Position numbers and translations under genes: made by a program. From Luteibacter jiangsuensis (GTDB lineage Bacteria; Pseudomonadota; Gammaproteobacteria; Xanthomonadales; Rhodanobacteraceae), in the NCBI RefSeq assembly GCF_011742555.1, contig NZ_JAAQQR010000003.1, positions 62,001 to 126,000 of the forward strand: a DNA stretch of 64,000 nucleotides. Direction: 5' to 3'. Under the pieces are notes generated by a model that saw only the letters and a program-made list of their open reading frames with translations, was not told where the DNA came from and ran no database searches. Shown one piece after another: positions 46,926 to 55,300 of this stretch (the first letter of the stretch is position 1; each line of letters starts with the position of its first letter).

Positions 46926-47462
46926 ATGAAGACGCTCTTCAAGGCCGTACCGCTGCTCTGCTGTCTCGCACTCTCAGGTGTGAGTGGGCAGGCTCGAGCC
47001 GATGCGCCGACCGAGGTCGATTTCAAGTTCTCGTTCAAGCTTGTGCCGCCGACGTGCAACATCGTCAAGCTGGACTCCCAGACCGTCGTTCTGGCCGATG
47101 TCCCTGCTTCGATGGCACAAGGGGCTGCCGGGGCGTGGGCCGACGCAAGAGTGTTTCTGCAGACGTGCGACGGCCGCATTGGCCAGTTGCAGTTCGAGTT
47201 CGACGGCGCACCTTCACCCGCGAATGCGGACGACTTCCGCCTGGGGACTCAGGATGCCCTCGCGCTCGAGATGCACGTGGGACAGAACGGCAGCGGCGAG
47301 CGGGTAAAACCCAACGTTCCCCTCACGCCTGTCAACTGGCAGAGCCAAATGCAGAACCAGTGGTACTACTTCAGTGCCCGTGCCGTTCACGCTGGTGCAC
47401 AACCATTGACAGCAGAAAGCGCTGCGTCGACGACGCTGACCGTCAAGGTCAGCTATCTGTGA
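46926..47462 (+). CDS. Minor fimbrial subunit 1
   Basis: The 178-residue protein has a signal peptide (AVPLLCCLALSGVSGQARA) and one pilin domain: FKFSFKLVPPTCNIVKL with a first Cys, a second in FLQTCDGRIG, and the ending TVKVSYL. It may be an adaptor or terminator subunit. Domain architecture is single, so it is not a two-domain tip adhesin. It starts 31 bases after the usher stop. Confidence 0.82.
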   Translation: MKTLFKAVPLLCCLALSGVSGQARADAPTEVDFKFSFKLVPPTCNIVKLDSQTVVLADVPASMAQGAAGAWADARVFLQTCDGRIGQLQFEFDGAPSPANADDFRLGTQDALALEMHVGQNGSGERVKPNVPLTPVNWQSQMQNQWYYFSARAVHAGAQPLTAESAASTTLTVKVSYL

Positions 47463-47475
47463 ACGGGGAAAGGTC

Positions 47476-48051
47476 ATGAACTGGATGAAGCCAACCGTGT
47501 TTGCTGCGGCAATCATTGCGCTCGCCGCGTCAGCCGCCACGCCGGCCCGGGCGACGCAGGCCCAACCGCTGCTCAGCGGCACATGGACGTTCACCACCAA
47601 CGTCATTGCGCCCACCTGCGATTTCAGAACCTCACAGACCACCATGACCTTGCCACGGGTGGAAGCCAACGACTTGCGTGCGGCGCACGTCGACCAGATG
47701 GTGAGCGCCAGCAATACGGCTTCCGTCATTGTCGACCAGTGCCAGAACGCCGCCAGTATCGAGGTGGCCTTCGCGGGCACCTCCGATGCATCGACGCCCA
47801 CACTGTTCAAGAACACAGCGGCCAGCCCCGCCACCGGCGTCGGCGTGTATCTGCAGGACAAGGACACCGGGACGCGTGTCGCCGCGAACGGAAACGGCGG
47901 CCAGCCGACCATCGTGAAGCCGGTAGCCGGTACGGGAGGCGCCGCGGGTGCCACGTTCAACCTCGTCGCCGGCTATGCGCGAACCGGGGCCGGCAGCGTC
48001 GGCCCCGGCGATGTGCAGACCGCCATCGATTTCCAGCTGACTTACAAGTAA
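47476..48051 (+). CDS. Minor fimbrial subunit 2
   Basis: The 191-residue pilin-domain protein has a signal peptide (FAAAIIALAASAATPARA), TFTTNVIAPTCDFRTS with the first Cys, the second in VDQCQNAAS, and the ending IDFQLTYK with the family's penultimate aromatic residue. It follows minor subunit 1 by 13 bases and closes the chaperone-usher part of the operon. No large adhesin gene follows; the adhesin-like gene at 56233 may serve as tip (inference). Confidence 0.82.
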   Translation: MNWMKPTVFAAAIIALAASAATPARATQAQPLLSGTWTFTTNVIAPTCDFRTSQTTMTLPRVEANDLRAAHVDQMVSASNTASVIVDQCQNAASIEVAFAGTSDASTPTLFKNTAASPATGVGVYLQDKDTGTRVAANGNGGQPTIVKPVAGTGGAAGATFNLVAGYARTGAGSVGPGDVQTAIDFQLTYK

Positions 48052-48074
48052 TCCTGCGTCGGAAGACCAACACA

Positions 48075-49529
48075 ATGTCCGAGGCCATACCGGCACGTGC
48101 CACCGACGCAACCGCAGGGCCTGAAGAAGGCCAGCTACGGCGCGTGCTCACGGCACGCCATCTCGTGACGCTCGGGGTGGGCGCCGTCATCGGCGCCGGC
48201 ATCTTCGTGGTCACCGGCCAGGCGGCAGCCGTGCACGCAGGGCCGGCCCTGGTCATCAGCTTCGTCATCGCGGGTATCGCTTGCGCTCTTGCCGCGCTGT
48301 GCTACGCAGAGTTCGCTGCGGTGCTTCCCGTCTCGGGCAGTGCCTATTCCTACGCGTATGCCACGCTTGGCGAATACACGGCCTGGTTCGTCGGATGGAA
48401 CCTGGTGCTCGAATACCTCTTCGCCGCCTCCGCCGTGGCAGCGGGCTGGTCGGGGTATTTCAACGACGCCCTTCGCATGATCGGCCGCTCGCTTGGTGTG
48501 AACCTGCAGCTTCCGGGCGTCCTGGCAGAAGCACCCATCGATATAGTGGGCGGTCAATTCCACATGACCGGCGCGGTGGTCAACCTGCCGGCGGCGATCA
48601 TCATCGGCCTGCTGTCCTCGCTTTGCTACCGCGGCATCACGCGCTCGGCATTCGCCAATGCGGTCATCGTGGCGCTGAAGGTTACCGTTATTGCCTTGTT
48701 CGTCGTATTCGCCGCGAAAGCCATCAATATCGCCAACTGGCATCCATTCATCCCTCCGTCGGAGGGCGCGGGACACTTCGGATGGGGCGGGGTGTTCCGC
48801 GGCGCCACCATCGTCTTCATGTCGTATATCGGATTCGACGCGGTCTCGACGGCCGCGGGCGAGGCGCGGAACCCGCAGCGCGACATGCCCATCGGCATCC
48901 TCGGTTCACTCGCGATCTGCACCGTGCTGTACATCGTTGTATCGCTGGTACTCACGGGCATTGCGCCTTTTCGCCTGCTGAACACGGCCGAACCCGTTGC
49001 CACGGCGCTGTCCCTCCATCCCAGTCTTGCCTGGCTGGAGGACATTGTCGTCGTGGGCGCCATCTGCGGTCTGGCCTCGGTGATTCTCGTGCTTCTGCTC
49101 GGCTTGCCGCGCGTCCTGCTGGCCATGGCGAAGGACGGGCTCTTGCCCCGCCGCCTCGGCCACGTGCACGTGCGTTTCGGTACGCCCTCCACCGGCACGG
49201 CAGCAGTGGGCGTGGTGGCGGCGGCGATCGCGGCGCTGTTCCCTATCGGTATGTTGTCGGAACTCGTGTCGATGGGCACACTGTTGGCGTTTGCCACGGT
49301 CTGCATCGGCGTGCTGGTACTGCGCTACACGAAGCCCTCGTTGGAACGCGGCTTTCGTGTGCCGTGCGTGTGGGTCACATCAGTAGGCGGAGCTGCGGCC
49401 TGCCTCTATCTCTTCTGGCAGGCCTTCGAGTCGCACTGGCAACTGATGATCGCCTGGGCGGCGATCGGGCAGGCGATCTACTTCGCTTACGGCTATCGCC
49501 ACAGCGTGCGTCGTCGCTTAGCGCAATGA
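48075..49529 (+). CDS. APC-family amino acid permease
   Basis: The 484-residue permease has about 12 membrane helices. The first is the amino-acid-binding helix LGVGAVIGAGIFVVTGQAAA, and FMSYIGFDAVSTAAGEARNPQRDMPIGI is typical of the cationic amino acid (CAT/YfnA) subgroup. It begins 23 bases after the last fimbrial gene, so it may be read through from that operon although the functional link is unclear. Its 3' end overlaps the small membrane-protein gene on the other strand by 12 bases. Substrate not determined. Confidence 0.9.
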   Translation: MSEAIPARATDATAGPEEGQLRRVLTARHLVTLGVGAVIGAGIFVVTGQAAAVHAGPALVISFVIAGIACALAALCYAEFAAVLPVSGSAYSYAYATLGEYTAWFVGWNLVLEYLFAASAVAAGWSGYFNDALRMIGRSLGVNLQLPGVLAEAPIDIVGGQFHMTGAVVNLPAAIIIGLLSSLCYRGITRSAFANAVIVALKVTVIALFVVFAAKAINIANWHPFIPPSEGAGHFGWGGVFRGATIVFMSYIGFDAVSTAAGEARNPQRDMPIGILGSLAICTVLYIVVSLVLTGIAPFRLLNTAEPVATALSLHPSLAWLEDIVVVGAICGLASVILVLLLGLPRVLLAMAKDGLLPRRLGHVHVRFGTPSTGTAAVGVVAAAIAALFPIGMLSELVSMGTLLAFATVCIGVLVLRYTKPSLERGFRVPCVWVTSVGGAAACLYLFWQAFESHWQLMIAWAAIGQAIYFAYGYRHSVRRRLAQ

Positions 49530-49727
49530 GGTCGCTTCGAGCGGCCCCGGCGGTGGAAGCGTGATCTTGCAGCTCTCCGGCAGCCGTTCCAGATGTGCCG
49601 TGGAACGCTCATAGCCTGCGCAGTGGCTGTGCCGCACTTCGAACTGTTGTTCCATCATGCAGGCAAAAACGAGAAAGAAAGCGAGCGCAAGAGCGATGAG
49701 CGGCAAGAGGTCGGCAAGGCGGCGCAT
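49518..49727 (-). CDS. Small membrane protein downstream of the EAL gene
   Basis: This 69-residue protein has a single hydrophobic helix (LLPLIALALAFFLVFACMM) and a polar tail with three Cys in the whole protein (ACMM, HSHCAGYE, ESCKI). I recognise no family. It is preceded by a very good Shine-Dalgarno (GGAGG, seven to eight bases from the ATG), which argues that it is real, and it lies 22 bases downstream of the EAL gene, so the two are likely cotranscribed. Confidence 0.55.
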   Translation of the reverse strand: MRRLADLLPLIALALAFFLVFACMMEQQFEVRHSHCAGYERSTAHLERLPESCKITLPPPGPLEATSLR

Positions 49728-49749
49728 GGGGTGCCTCCAGGCAGTGAAA

Positions 49750-50508
49750 TCAGTGGATGCGGCGCCCGGCGATCCAGCGGCGCGTGTCGGAGAAGCTCAT
49801 CGGCCGTGCCACGGCAAATCCCTGGATCACGGTGTTCGCAGGGCAGCAGGCGTGAGCCCAGGCCAGATCGTCGGGTGCTTCCACGCCTTCCAGCACCGTT
49901 CTGAGACCGAGACGCTGACCGACGTGCATCAGCCGCGCAAGTCGGCGCGCGCGGGTGCCGCACTGCGACACGCCGTGCACCAGTTCGCGTGCGATCTTCC
50001 ATTCGTCGATGGGCAGGCGGCGCACGCGGCGCATGGTCGAAGCCTGTGTGCCGAAATCGTCGATAGCGATGCGTACCCCGGCCTCGCGCAGGCGTTCGAG
50101 TGCCCGCACCAATCGGCGTTCGGAGCCGTGGTACGGCGTTTCGAGCAGTTCCAGGGTGAGACTTCCATCGCCGGCGGTGCCGGCGAGCTCGTGCGTGAGC
50201 CAGGCGACGAAGCCCGGGTCGGCAATCACGTCGGGCGGCGCATTGACCGAAACATTGAGGGGGCGGCCGACCGCCGTCTGCCACGCAATCAGGGCCAGGG
50301 CACGCACGCACATGCGACGGGTAAGCGTCGCTGCGCCGCGCTCCCTGCCTACTCGCGGCAGGAACTGGTCCGGCGTGAGCAAGTCGCCGTTGGGACGTTC
50401 CCAGCGGGCGAGTGCTTCCGCGCCGTCCACCGTGCCGTCCAGGCGCTGCTGCGGCTGGAAGTAAGCGATGGGCGTGCCTGACAGTTCAAAGGGATGATCG
50501 GTGGACAT
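49750..50508 (-). CDS. Stand-alone EAL-domain c-di-GMP phosphodiesterase
   Basis: The 252-residue protein is essentially one EAL domain. Catalytic elements are visible: EALARW (ExLxR), the Asn in NVSVNAPP, the Glu of LTLELLETP, IDDFGTQ, the Lys of EWKIAREL, EGVE and the Gln in VIQGFAVARPM. Most metal and c-di-GMP ligands are therefore kept, and activity is plausible though not certain. It lacks sensory domains. Start at 50508. The gene carries its own TGAGACAAGTCCC box promoter (about 21 nt leader). Confidence 0.83.
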   Translation of the reverse strand: MSTDHPFELSGTPIAYFQPQQRLDGTVDGAEALARWERPNGDLLTPDQFLPRVGRERGAATLTRRMCVRALALIAWQTAVGRPLNVSVNAPPDVIADPGFVAWLTHELAGTAGDGSLTLELLETPYHGSERRLVRALERLREAGVRIAIDDFGTQASTMRRVRRLPIDEWKIARELVHGVSQCGTRARRLARLMHVGQRLGLRTVLEGVEAPDDLAWAHACCPANTVIQGFAVARPMSFSDTRRWIAGRRIH

Positions 50509-50535
50509 GCGGGCCAGCCGTATTTGGTTGGCCTT

Positions 50536-50578
50536 AGCGTAGGGAGGGGCGCCGCCGCGATCGCCGGGACTTGTCTCA
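50536..50578 (-). promoter_or_regulatory. TGAGACAARTCCC box promoter 4 (EAL gene)
   Basis: TGAGACAAGTCCC is a perfect consensus match. TACGCT is at the fixed -10 offset (50536-50541). The box TGA is also the stop codon of the upstream small gene. Confidence 0.7.
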
Positions 50579-50863
50579 TCCTCTTCGCATGGAAGGCGGC
50601 AGATGCCCGGCACAGCCGCTCACCAGGTAATACACCTCCATGTCGAATCCTGGCTGGTAGATCAGAGATGCACGGATGACACCGCGCTGCTTGAGGCGAC
50701 TGATGATGTTCATCGCGCGCAGGTGCGTCATGGCGCACTCGCGGGCGAGTTCCAGGGATGTCGAAGCACTATCGAGCCGTCGAATGCGTTCCAGCAGACA
50801 ATACACGTCCTGGCGCCGTTCGGCACCGTCGGGGTCGCTCGCGCTGTCGGGATGGTTCGACAT
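50576..50863 (-). CDS. Small winged-helix-like protein
   Basis: About 95 residues. The central part (CLLERIRRLDSASTSLELARECAMTHLRAMNIISRLKQRGVI) looks like a helix-turn-helix/winged-helix unit, followed by a strand-like segment (ASLIYQPGFDMEVYYLV). It resembles small regulators of the MarR/ArsR size class but I cannot place it. I choose 50863 (AGAGGA eight bases upstream) because the predicted transcription start of box promoter 5 is near 50902. The upstream Met at 50902 would leave no leader. Confidence 0.55.
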   Translation of the reverse strand: MSNHPDSASDPDGAERRQDVYCLLERIRRLDSASTSLELARECAMTHLRAMNIISRLKQRGVIRASLIYQPGFDMEVYYLVSGCAGHLPPSMRRG

Positions 50864-50908
50864 GTGTCCTCTGCTTGGCGAGTCGACGTCCGTGGGTTGC
50901 ATGAGCCC

Positions 50909-50951
50909 ATCGTAACGAGCGCTGCTTGCATTCGCCGGGCGACATGTCTCA
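50909..50951 (-). promoter_or_regulatory. TGAGACAARTCCC box promoter 5 (small wHTH gene)
   Basis: TGAGACATGTCGC (two mismatches) is followed by TACGAT at the fixed offset (50909-50914). It lies between the divergent small wHTH and secreted-protein genes and points at the former. Confidence 0.55.
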
Positions 50952-50982
50952 TGTTTGTGCCACACCGGCAAAGGAGATCCAC

Positions 50983-51417
50983 ATGCTTCACATGAATCGG
51001 TTTGGTGTCCTGCTTGGCATGACCATCGCCTTCGCCATGCCCTGTTTTGCCGACCAGGCAACGTCTGCCGACGCGTTGCCACCCGCGGTAAAGAAGCGGG
51101 TGGAGGCGTCCATCGCCAAGCTTCGGCACCCGGAAGAGCGCGCACTGGCACATGATTGGTCGCCGGCCAAACAGGTGGCGGAGACGCTTTGCTCGCCGTT
51201 TGCGCTCAAGCAGTGGAAGAAAATGGACCCTACCGCCGACCGCATGGTGCTGGGCGACGACGGCGAGAAGTCTCTCGAATTGAAGGACGGTGGTTCCATT
51301 GCGGGGCATGGACAGGTGCGACACAAGGACGGCTGGACGTCGTTCCGCTTCACGTGCACGGTCGATGCGCGTGACGGTTCCGTGAAATCGTTCCAGCACA
51401 CCGACGAGAACAAGTGA
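50983..51417 (+). CDS. Small exported protein, possibly DUF930-like
   Basis: The 144-residue protein has a signal peptide (GVLLGMTIAFAMPCFA-DQ) and a soluble domain with two Cys (ETLCSPFAL, FRFTCTVDA). The C-terminal strand pattern (GHGQVRHKDGWTSFRFTCTVDARDGSVKSF) recalls DUF930 proteins, weakly. The ideal Shine-Dalgarno AAGGAG fixes the start. Its stop codon TGA is the first three bases of box 6. Function unknown. Confidence 0.65.
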   Translation: MLHMNRFGVLLGMTIAFAMPCFADQATSADALPPAVKKRVEASIAKLRHPEERALAHDWSPAKQVAETLCSPFALKQWKKMDPTADRMVLGDDGEKSLELKDGGSIAGHGQVRHKDGWTSFRFTCTVDARDGSVKSFQHTDENK

Positions 51418-51428
51418 GACAAGTCTCA
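51415..51428. promoter_or_regulatory. Palindromic double box 6 (before the response regulator)
   Basis: TGAGACAAGTCTCA is a 14-bp palindrome that contains the box on both strands. Unlike the others it has no -10-like hexamer at the fixed offset on the plus strand. It may be a strong binding site used for autoregulation or repression rather than a promoter of the same type. Confidence 0.5.
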
Positions 51429-51628
51429 TCATTCTCGCGATTTCTTGCCTCGCGCCAGCCAGGGGTGGTCTCCTGCACATGTCAGGTCCGCCATGCGCGT
51501 TACCCGTACCGGCGGGAAGCCGGCACAGCGCTACCGGGTATCCCCCCCCCGGTGCAGCCCTGGACAGATACCCCCTGTCCGCTGGCCTAACCTGGCATGG
51601 GGCCGCCTTCACAGGCGGCCCTTTTTTT
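51429..51628 (+). ncRNA. Candidate structured RNA or leader
   Basis: This non-coding 200 bases lies between the small exported protein gene and the response regulator. It folds, by eye, into several hairpins (GCCGG arms near 51510, CCGGG with a run of nine C at 51542-51550, GGACAG / CTGTCC near 51562-51580) and ends in a perfect Rho-independent terminator 70 bases before the regulator's start. It could be a box-regulated small RNA or an attenuating leader. No homology claim is made. Confidence 0.35.
51600..51628 (+). terminator. Rho-independent terminator before the response regulator gene
   Basis: GGGCCGCCT / AGGCGGCCC with loop TCAC and seven T residues. It is textbook. It ends either the exported-protein transcript, a small RNA, or an attenuated leader of the regulator gene. 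Confidence 0.92.
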
Positions 51629-51700
51629 GCCTTGGTGACAGCGGTCGAAGAATCTCAATATCCTTGGGCCGGATATGGGAGCTCAAGGCAGAGGGCGATG

Positions 51701-52357
51701 ATGAACGAGTACGCCGTACCGAAAGTCTTTCTCGCGGACGATCATCCAATCATCCGCTATGGAGTGCGCATGGCCCTTGAGGCGCAGGGCGCCGCGAAGG
51801 TGATAGGCGAGGCCGGTTCCGCGAATGAGTTGCTGGAACTCCTGCGCCAGTCCAGATGCGACATCATCGTCACCGACTTCTCGATGCCCGACGATCAGGG
51901 CCGCGACGGTCTCTCGCTGATCGAGCGGTTGCGCAGGCTCTACCCCGACATTCCAGTGGTCGTCATCACGGCCTTGCGCAACGCGGGTTTGCTCGCATCG
52001 CTGATGCGCCAGGGTGTAGCCGGTCTGGTCGAAAAGGAAGGCGACGTCGGAGAGCTGGGACTGGCCCTCCAAGCGGCCTCCAAGGGCCGCGAATTCGTGA
52101 GTCGCAACCTGCGCACGCTTCTCCTCGAGAACGAGGTGGCCATGAAGGGCAAGGACACCCCGAAGCTAACCGATGCGGAAATCGAAGTGCTGCGCCTGTT
52201 TGCGTACGACGGGCTCACCTCACAGCAGATATCGGAACGGCTCAACCGCTCGCGCAAGACCATCAGCCGGCACAAGCGCAGTGCCCAGGCCAAGCTCGGC
52301 CTGAACACCAACCAGGAACTACTCGACTATTGCCGACAGGTGGATCTCAAGGGCTAA
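51701..52357 (+). CDS. LuxR/NarL-family response regulator (BvgA/EvgA/RcsB-like)
   Basis: The 218-residue regulator has receiver motif LADDHP, phospho-Asp 59 in IIVTDFSMPDDQGRDGLSLIERL, and a C-terminal LuxR helix-turn-helix (LTDAEIEVLRLFAYDGLTSQQISERLNRSRKTISRHKRSAQAKL). The receiver wording (SMPDDQGRDG) is like RcsB/BvgA-group proteins paired with hybrid kinases. Two Met in a row; 51701 is preferred. Its TAA stop overlaps the TAG of the convergent hybrid kinase gene by two bases. It is the best candidate for binding the TGAGACAARTCCC boxes. Confidence 0.85.
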   Translation: MNEYAVPKVFLADDHPIIRYGVRMALEAQGAAKVIGEAGSANELLELLRQSRCDIIVTDFSMPDDQGRDGLSLIERLRRLYPDIPVVVITALRNAGLLASLMRQGVAGLVEKEGDVGELGLALQAASKGREFVSRNLRTLLLENEVAMKGKDTPKLTDAEIEVLRLFAYDGLTSQQISERLNRSRKTISRHKRSAQAKLGLNTNQELLDYCRQVDLKG

Positions 52358-55300
52358 CCCTTGAGGAACGCATTCACGGCGGCTTCGAGTTCCGCCAGGG
52401 CTTCTTCGTGACCGCGTTCCTCGCTCGCGGCATCCTCGAAGCCTTCCGCGGCGTCGATAATGCTTTCGAGCTTGAACCATCGCGCCGCGCCGAGAATGCG
52501 GTGTGCCGCGGCGGCTGCATCCGTCAGGTTGTCGTGCGCGTAGGTCTCGCGGAGCTTGCGCATGTCATCTACGAAGCCCTCTCGCAGGCGCGCCAATAGC
52601 GCCGGCATCTGCTCGGCAGGAATGCCCGGTGGTATGTGCACCGGCGGCGCGTCGGTCGTGGACGGCGTGCTCTGAGCTTTGTCCGAACCCGGACCCACGG
52701 CTCGCTTGAGCAGGGAGGACAGCTGCTCGAGTTCGACCGGCTTGATCAGCACTTCGTCGACACCCGCCTCCATGCATTCGGTCTTCTGCGTATCGGTGGC
52801 GTTGGCCGTGAGCGCTACGAGGTAAGCACGCGGGGCGCCCCCGGCTTCGCGAGCCCGGATGCGGCGGATCAATTCCACGCCGTCCATCACCGGCATGGCG
52901 CAGTCGGTGATCACCAGAGGGAAGTGGCCCTTGTCGAGCGCCTTCAACGCTTCCTGCCCATTTCCGGCAAGCTCGCAGTCCGTCACGTGCAACGCCGCCA
53001 ATTGTCGCAGCAGCAGTTCCTGGTTGATCGGTTGGTCTTCCACCACGAGTACCCGGCCGGGGAACGCCATACCCTTGGCGCCGTCATTCACGTCCGACGA
53101 AAGGCTGTCAAGCGCGGGGCCGTCCGAATCCTCAGCGTCGGCCACGCGCAAGGCGGCCACGATCTCGGCCCAGCGTAGCGGGTTGATGCTCAAACGGTGG
53201 TCCCCACCCTGCATGCCGAGCATCGGCGCTTCCACATCCCGGCTTACCTCGAACACGACGAGCGGGCGTTCGATGAGCGGTAGTGCGAGCCGCGTTTCGC
53301 GGAACACCAACAGGGGCTCCTCGCTGGCCTTCACGAGATCCGCCGACGTAACGATGCGCACGTTCAGCGCTTTCAGGTACTCGGCCAGGGCGCGCTGGGC
53401 CGCCTGATCGCCGATGGAAAGCCATGCCTCCCGTGCCCGCTTCGACCGCGTGGTATCGCGGATCACCGGCAGTGCGATCTCCACCACGACCTCGGTGCCT
53501 TCGCCGGGGCGGCTGTGCAACGTCACCGTGCCGTCCATCGCCTCGGCAAGCTGGCGGCAGATGGCCAGCCCCAGACCCGTACCGCCGAAGCGGCGCGAGG
53601 TCGACGCGTCGGCTTGGCTGAAGGGCACGAAGAGGTGGTCCTGGTCTTCCTGGGCAATGCCGATCCCGGTGTCGCGCACCTTCAGGCGCAGGCGCTGGGA
53701 GCCGCCCTTTGTCTCGTCCCCTTCCACCGCGATCGACACCCCACCGCTCTCGGTGAACTTGAGTGCGTTGCTCACGAGGTTCAGCAGCACCTGGCTTACG
53801 CGGTGCTGGTCGCCCACGTGGCGCATGGCCACCTCGGAGCGTACCTCCACGTCGAAACGCAGGCCTTTGCGATGCATCTCGGGCGCGAAGAGCCCGGACA
53901 CTTCGTCCACCAGCTCGCGCATGGCGAAGGGGATAGCCTCCAGCGCAAGATCGCCGCGCTGGTTCTTGGAAAAATCGAGAATATCGTTGAGGATGCGCAT
54001 CAGCGTACCGGCCGAACCGCGCGCCATGTCGAGCAGGTGCTGCTGGTCGGCTGACAGCGCCGAGCGGTTCATGAGGTCGAGCACCCCGATCATGCCGCTC
54101 ATCGGTGTGCGTATCTCATGGCTCATCGTGGCGAGGAAGGTGTCCTTCACTCGCGAGGCTTCTTCCGCCGCATGCTTGGCGGCGGCGAGCGATTCGGCCT
54201 GTCGCTTCGCGTAGGTCACATCGATGAGGTAACCGCTGAGGATGTGCGCCGATCCGGTATCGGGCCGCGACACCGCTTCCAGTCGCACCCACGCCTCGTC
54301 GCCGTCGGCTCGGCGCAGCGGAAACTCCAGCTCGCGCATGCTCTGGCCGCGCACGGCTTCGAGCAGCGCGCGTTCCACACGGCGCCAGTCGGCCGGTGGC
54401 ACCCTTTCGAGGAAAAGCCGTGGCTCTTCCACCAGTTGCTCCGGCGATAGGCCCACCAATGCGCGTGCGTGCTCGCTCACGAAGATCGGCGTGAAGCCCC
54501 AGTGTGGCGTGAAGCGCAGCTGGAAGGTCACAGCCGGCAACATCTTGGTCAATTCCTCGAGCTGGAGCTTGAGCTCCATCTCGCGCCGCTCGATGTTGCG
54601 CAGCTCGGTGAGGTCGATGGAGGCGCCGAGCACGGCACGAGGTGTCTTGTCGTCGGCGTAGCAAAGGCGAAGCCAGTACATGGCGTCGCGCGTCTCGCCG
54701 CGGCTCGACACGTATTGCAACGAGCCATGGGCCGGTTCGCCGGTGGCGATCACCTGCTCGCTGAGCTGGTTGAATCGGTCCGCGCCTTCCTTTGCCACAT
54801 GGGAGGCCTGCAGGCTGGTCTTGCCCAGGAGGTCCACGGCACGGACGCCCACCGTTTCCTCGTAGGCCGGATTGATCGCCACATAGCGGTTGTCCAGGTC
54901 CTTGACGAAGATCGGAATGGGCACCGTGTTCATCAGCATCTGCTGGAACTGCCATTGGTAGCGCAGCTCGCGCTCCGTCCAGCGCCGCTGCCGCACTTCG
55001 CGCCGCAGGAAGAAGATGATGACGCCCAGCACCGCGATGAATGCCAAGGTGACGATCGCCACCGGCACGATCACGTGCCAGAGCGTACGCGCCGGCAGCT
55101 TGTACTGCACGCGGGTGGAGAGCCAGGTGTTCTGAATTCGCTCGTGGTCGTCCTGCGACACGGCCTGGAGCACACGATCGATAAGCGGCAGCAGATCGGC
55201 GTATTGGGACGAGACGGCAAAATGCAGCGACTCGCTGTACCCGGTGGGCGCAGCGACCCGCAGCACCCCGGGGTAGTTCCTGCGAATAAGGGTTTCCACC

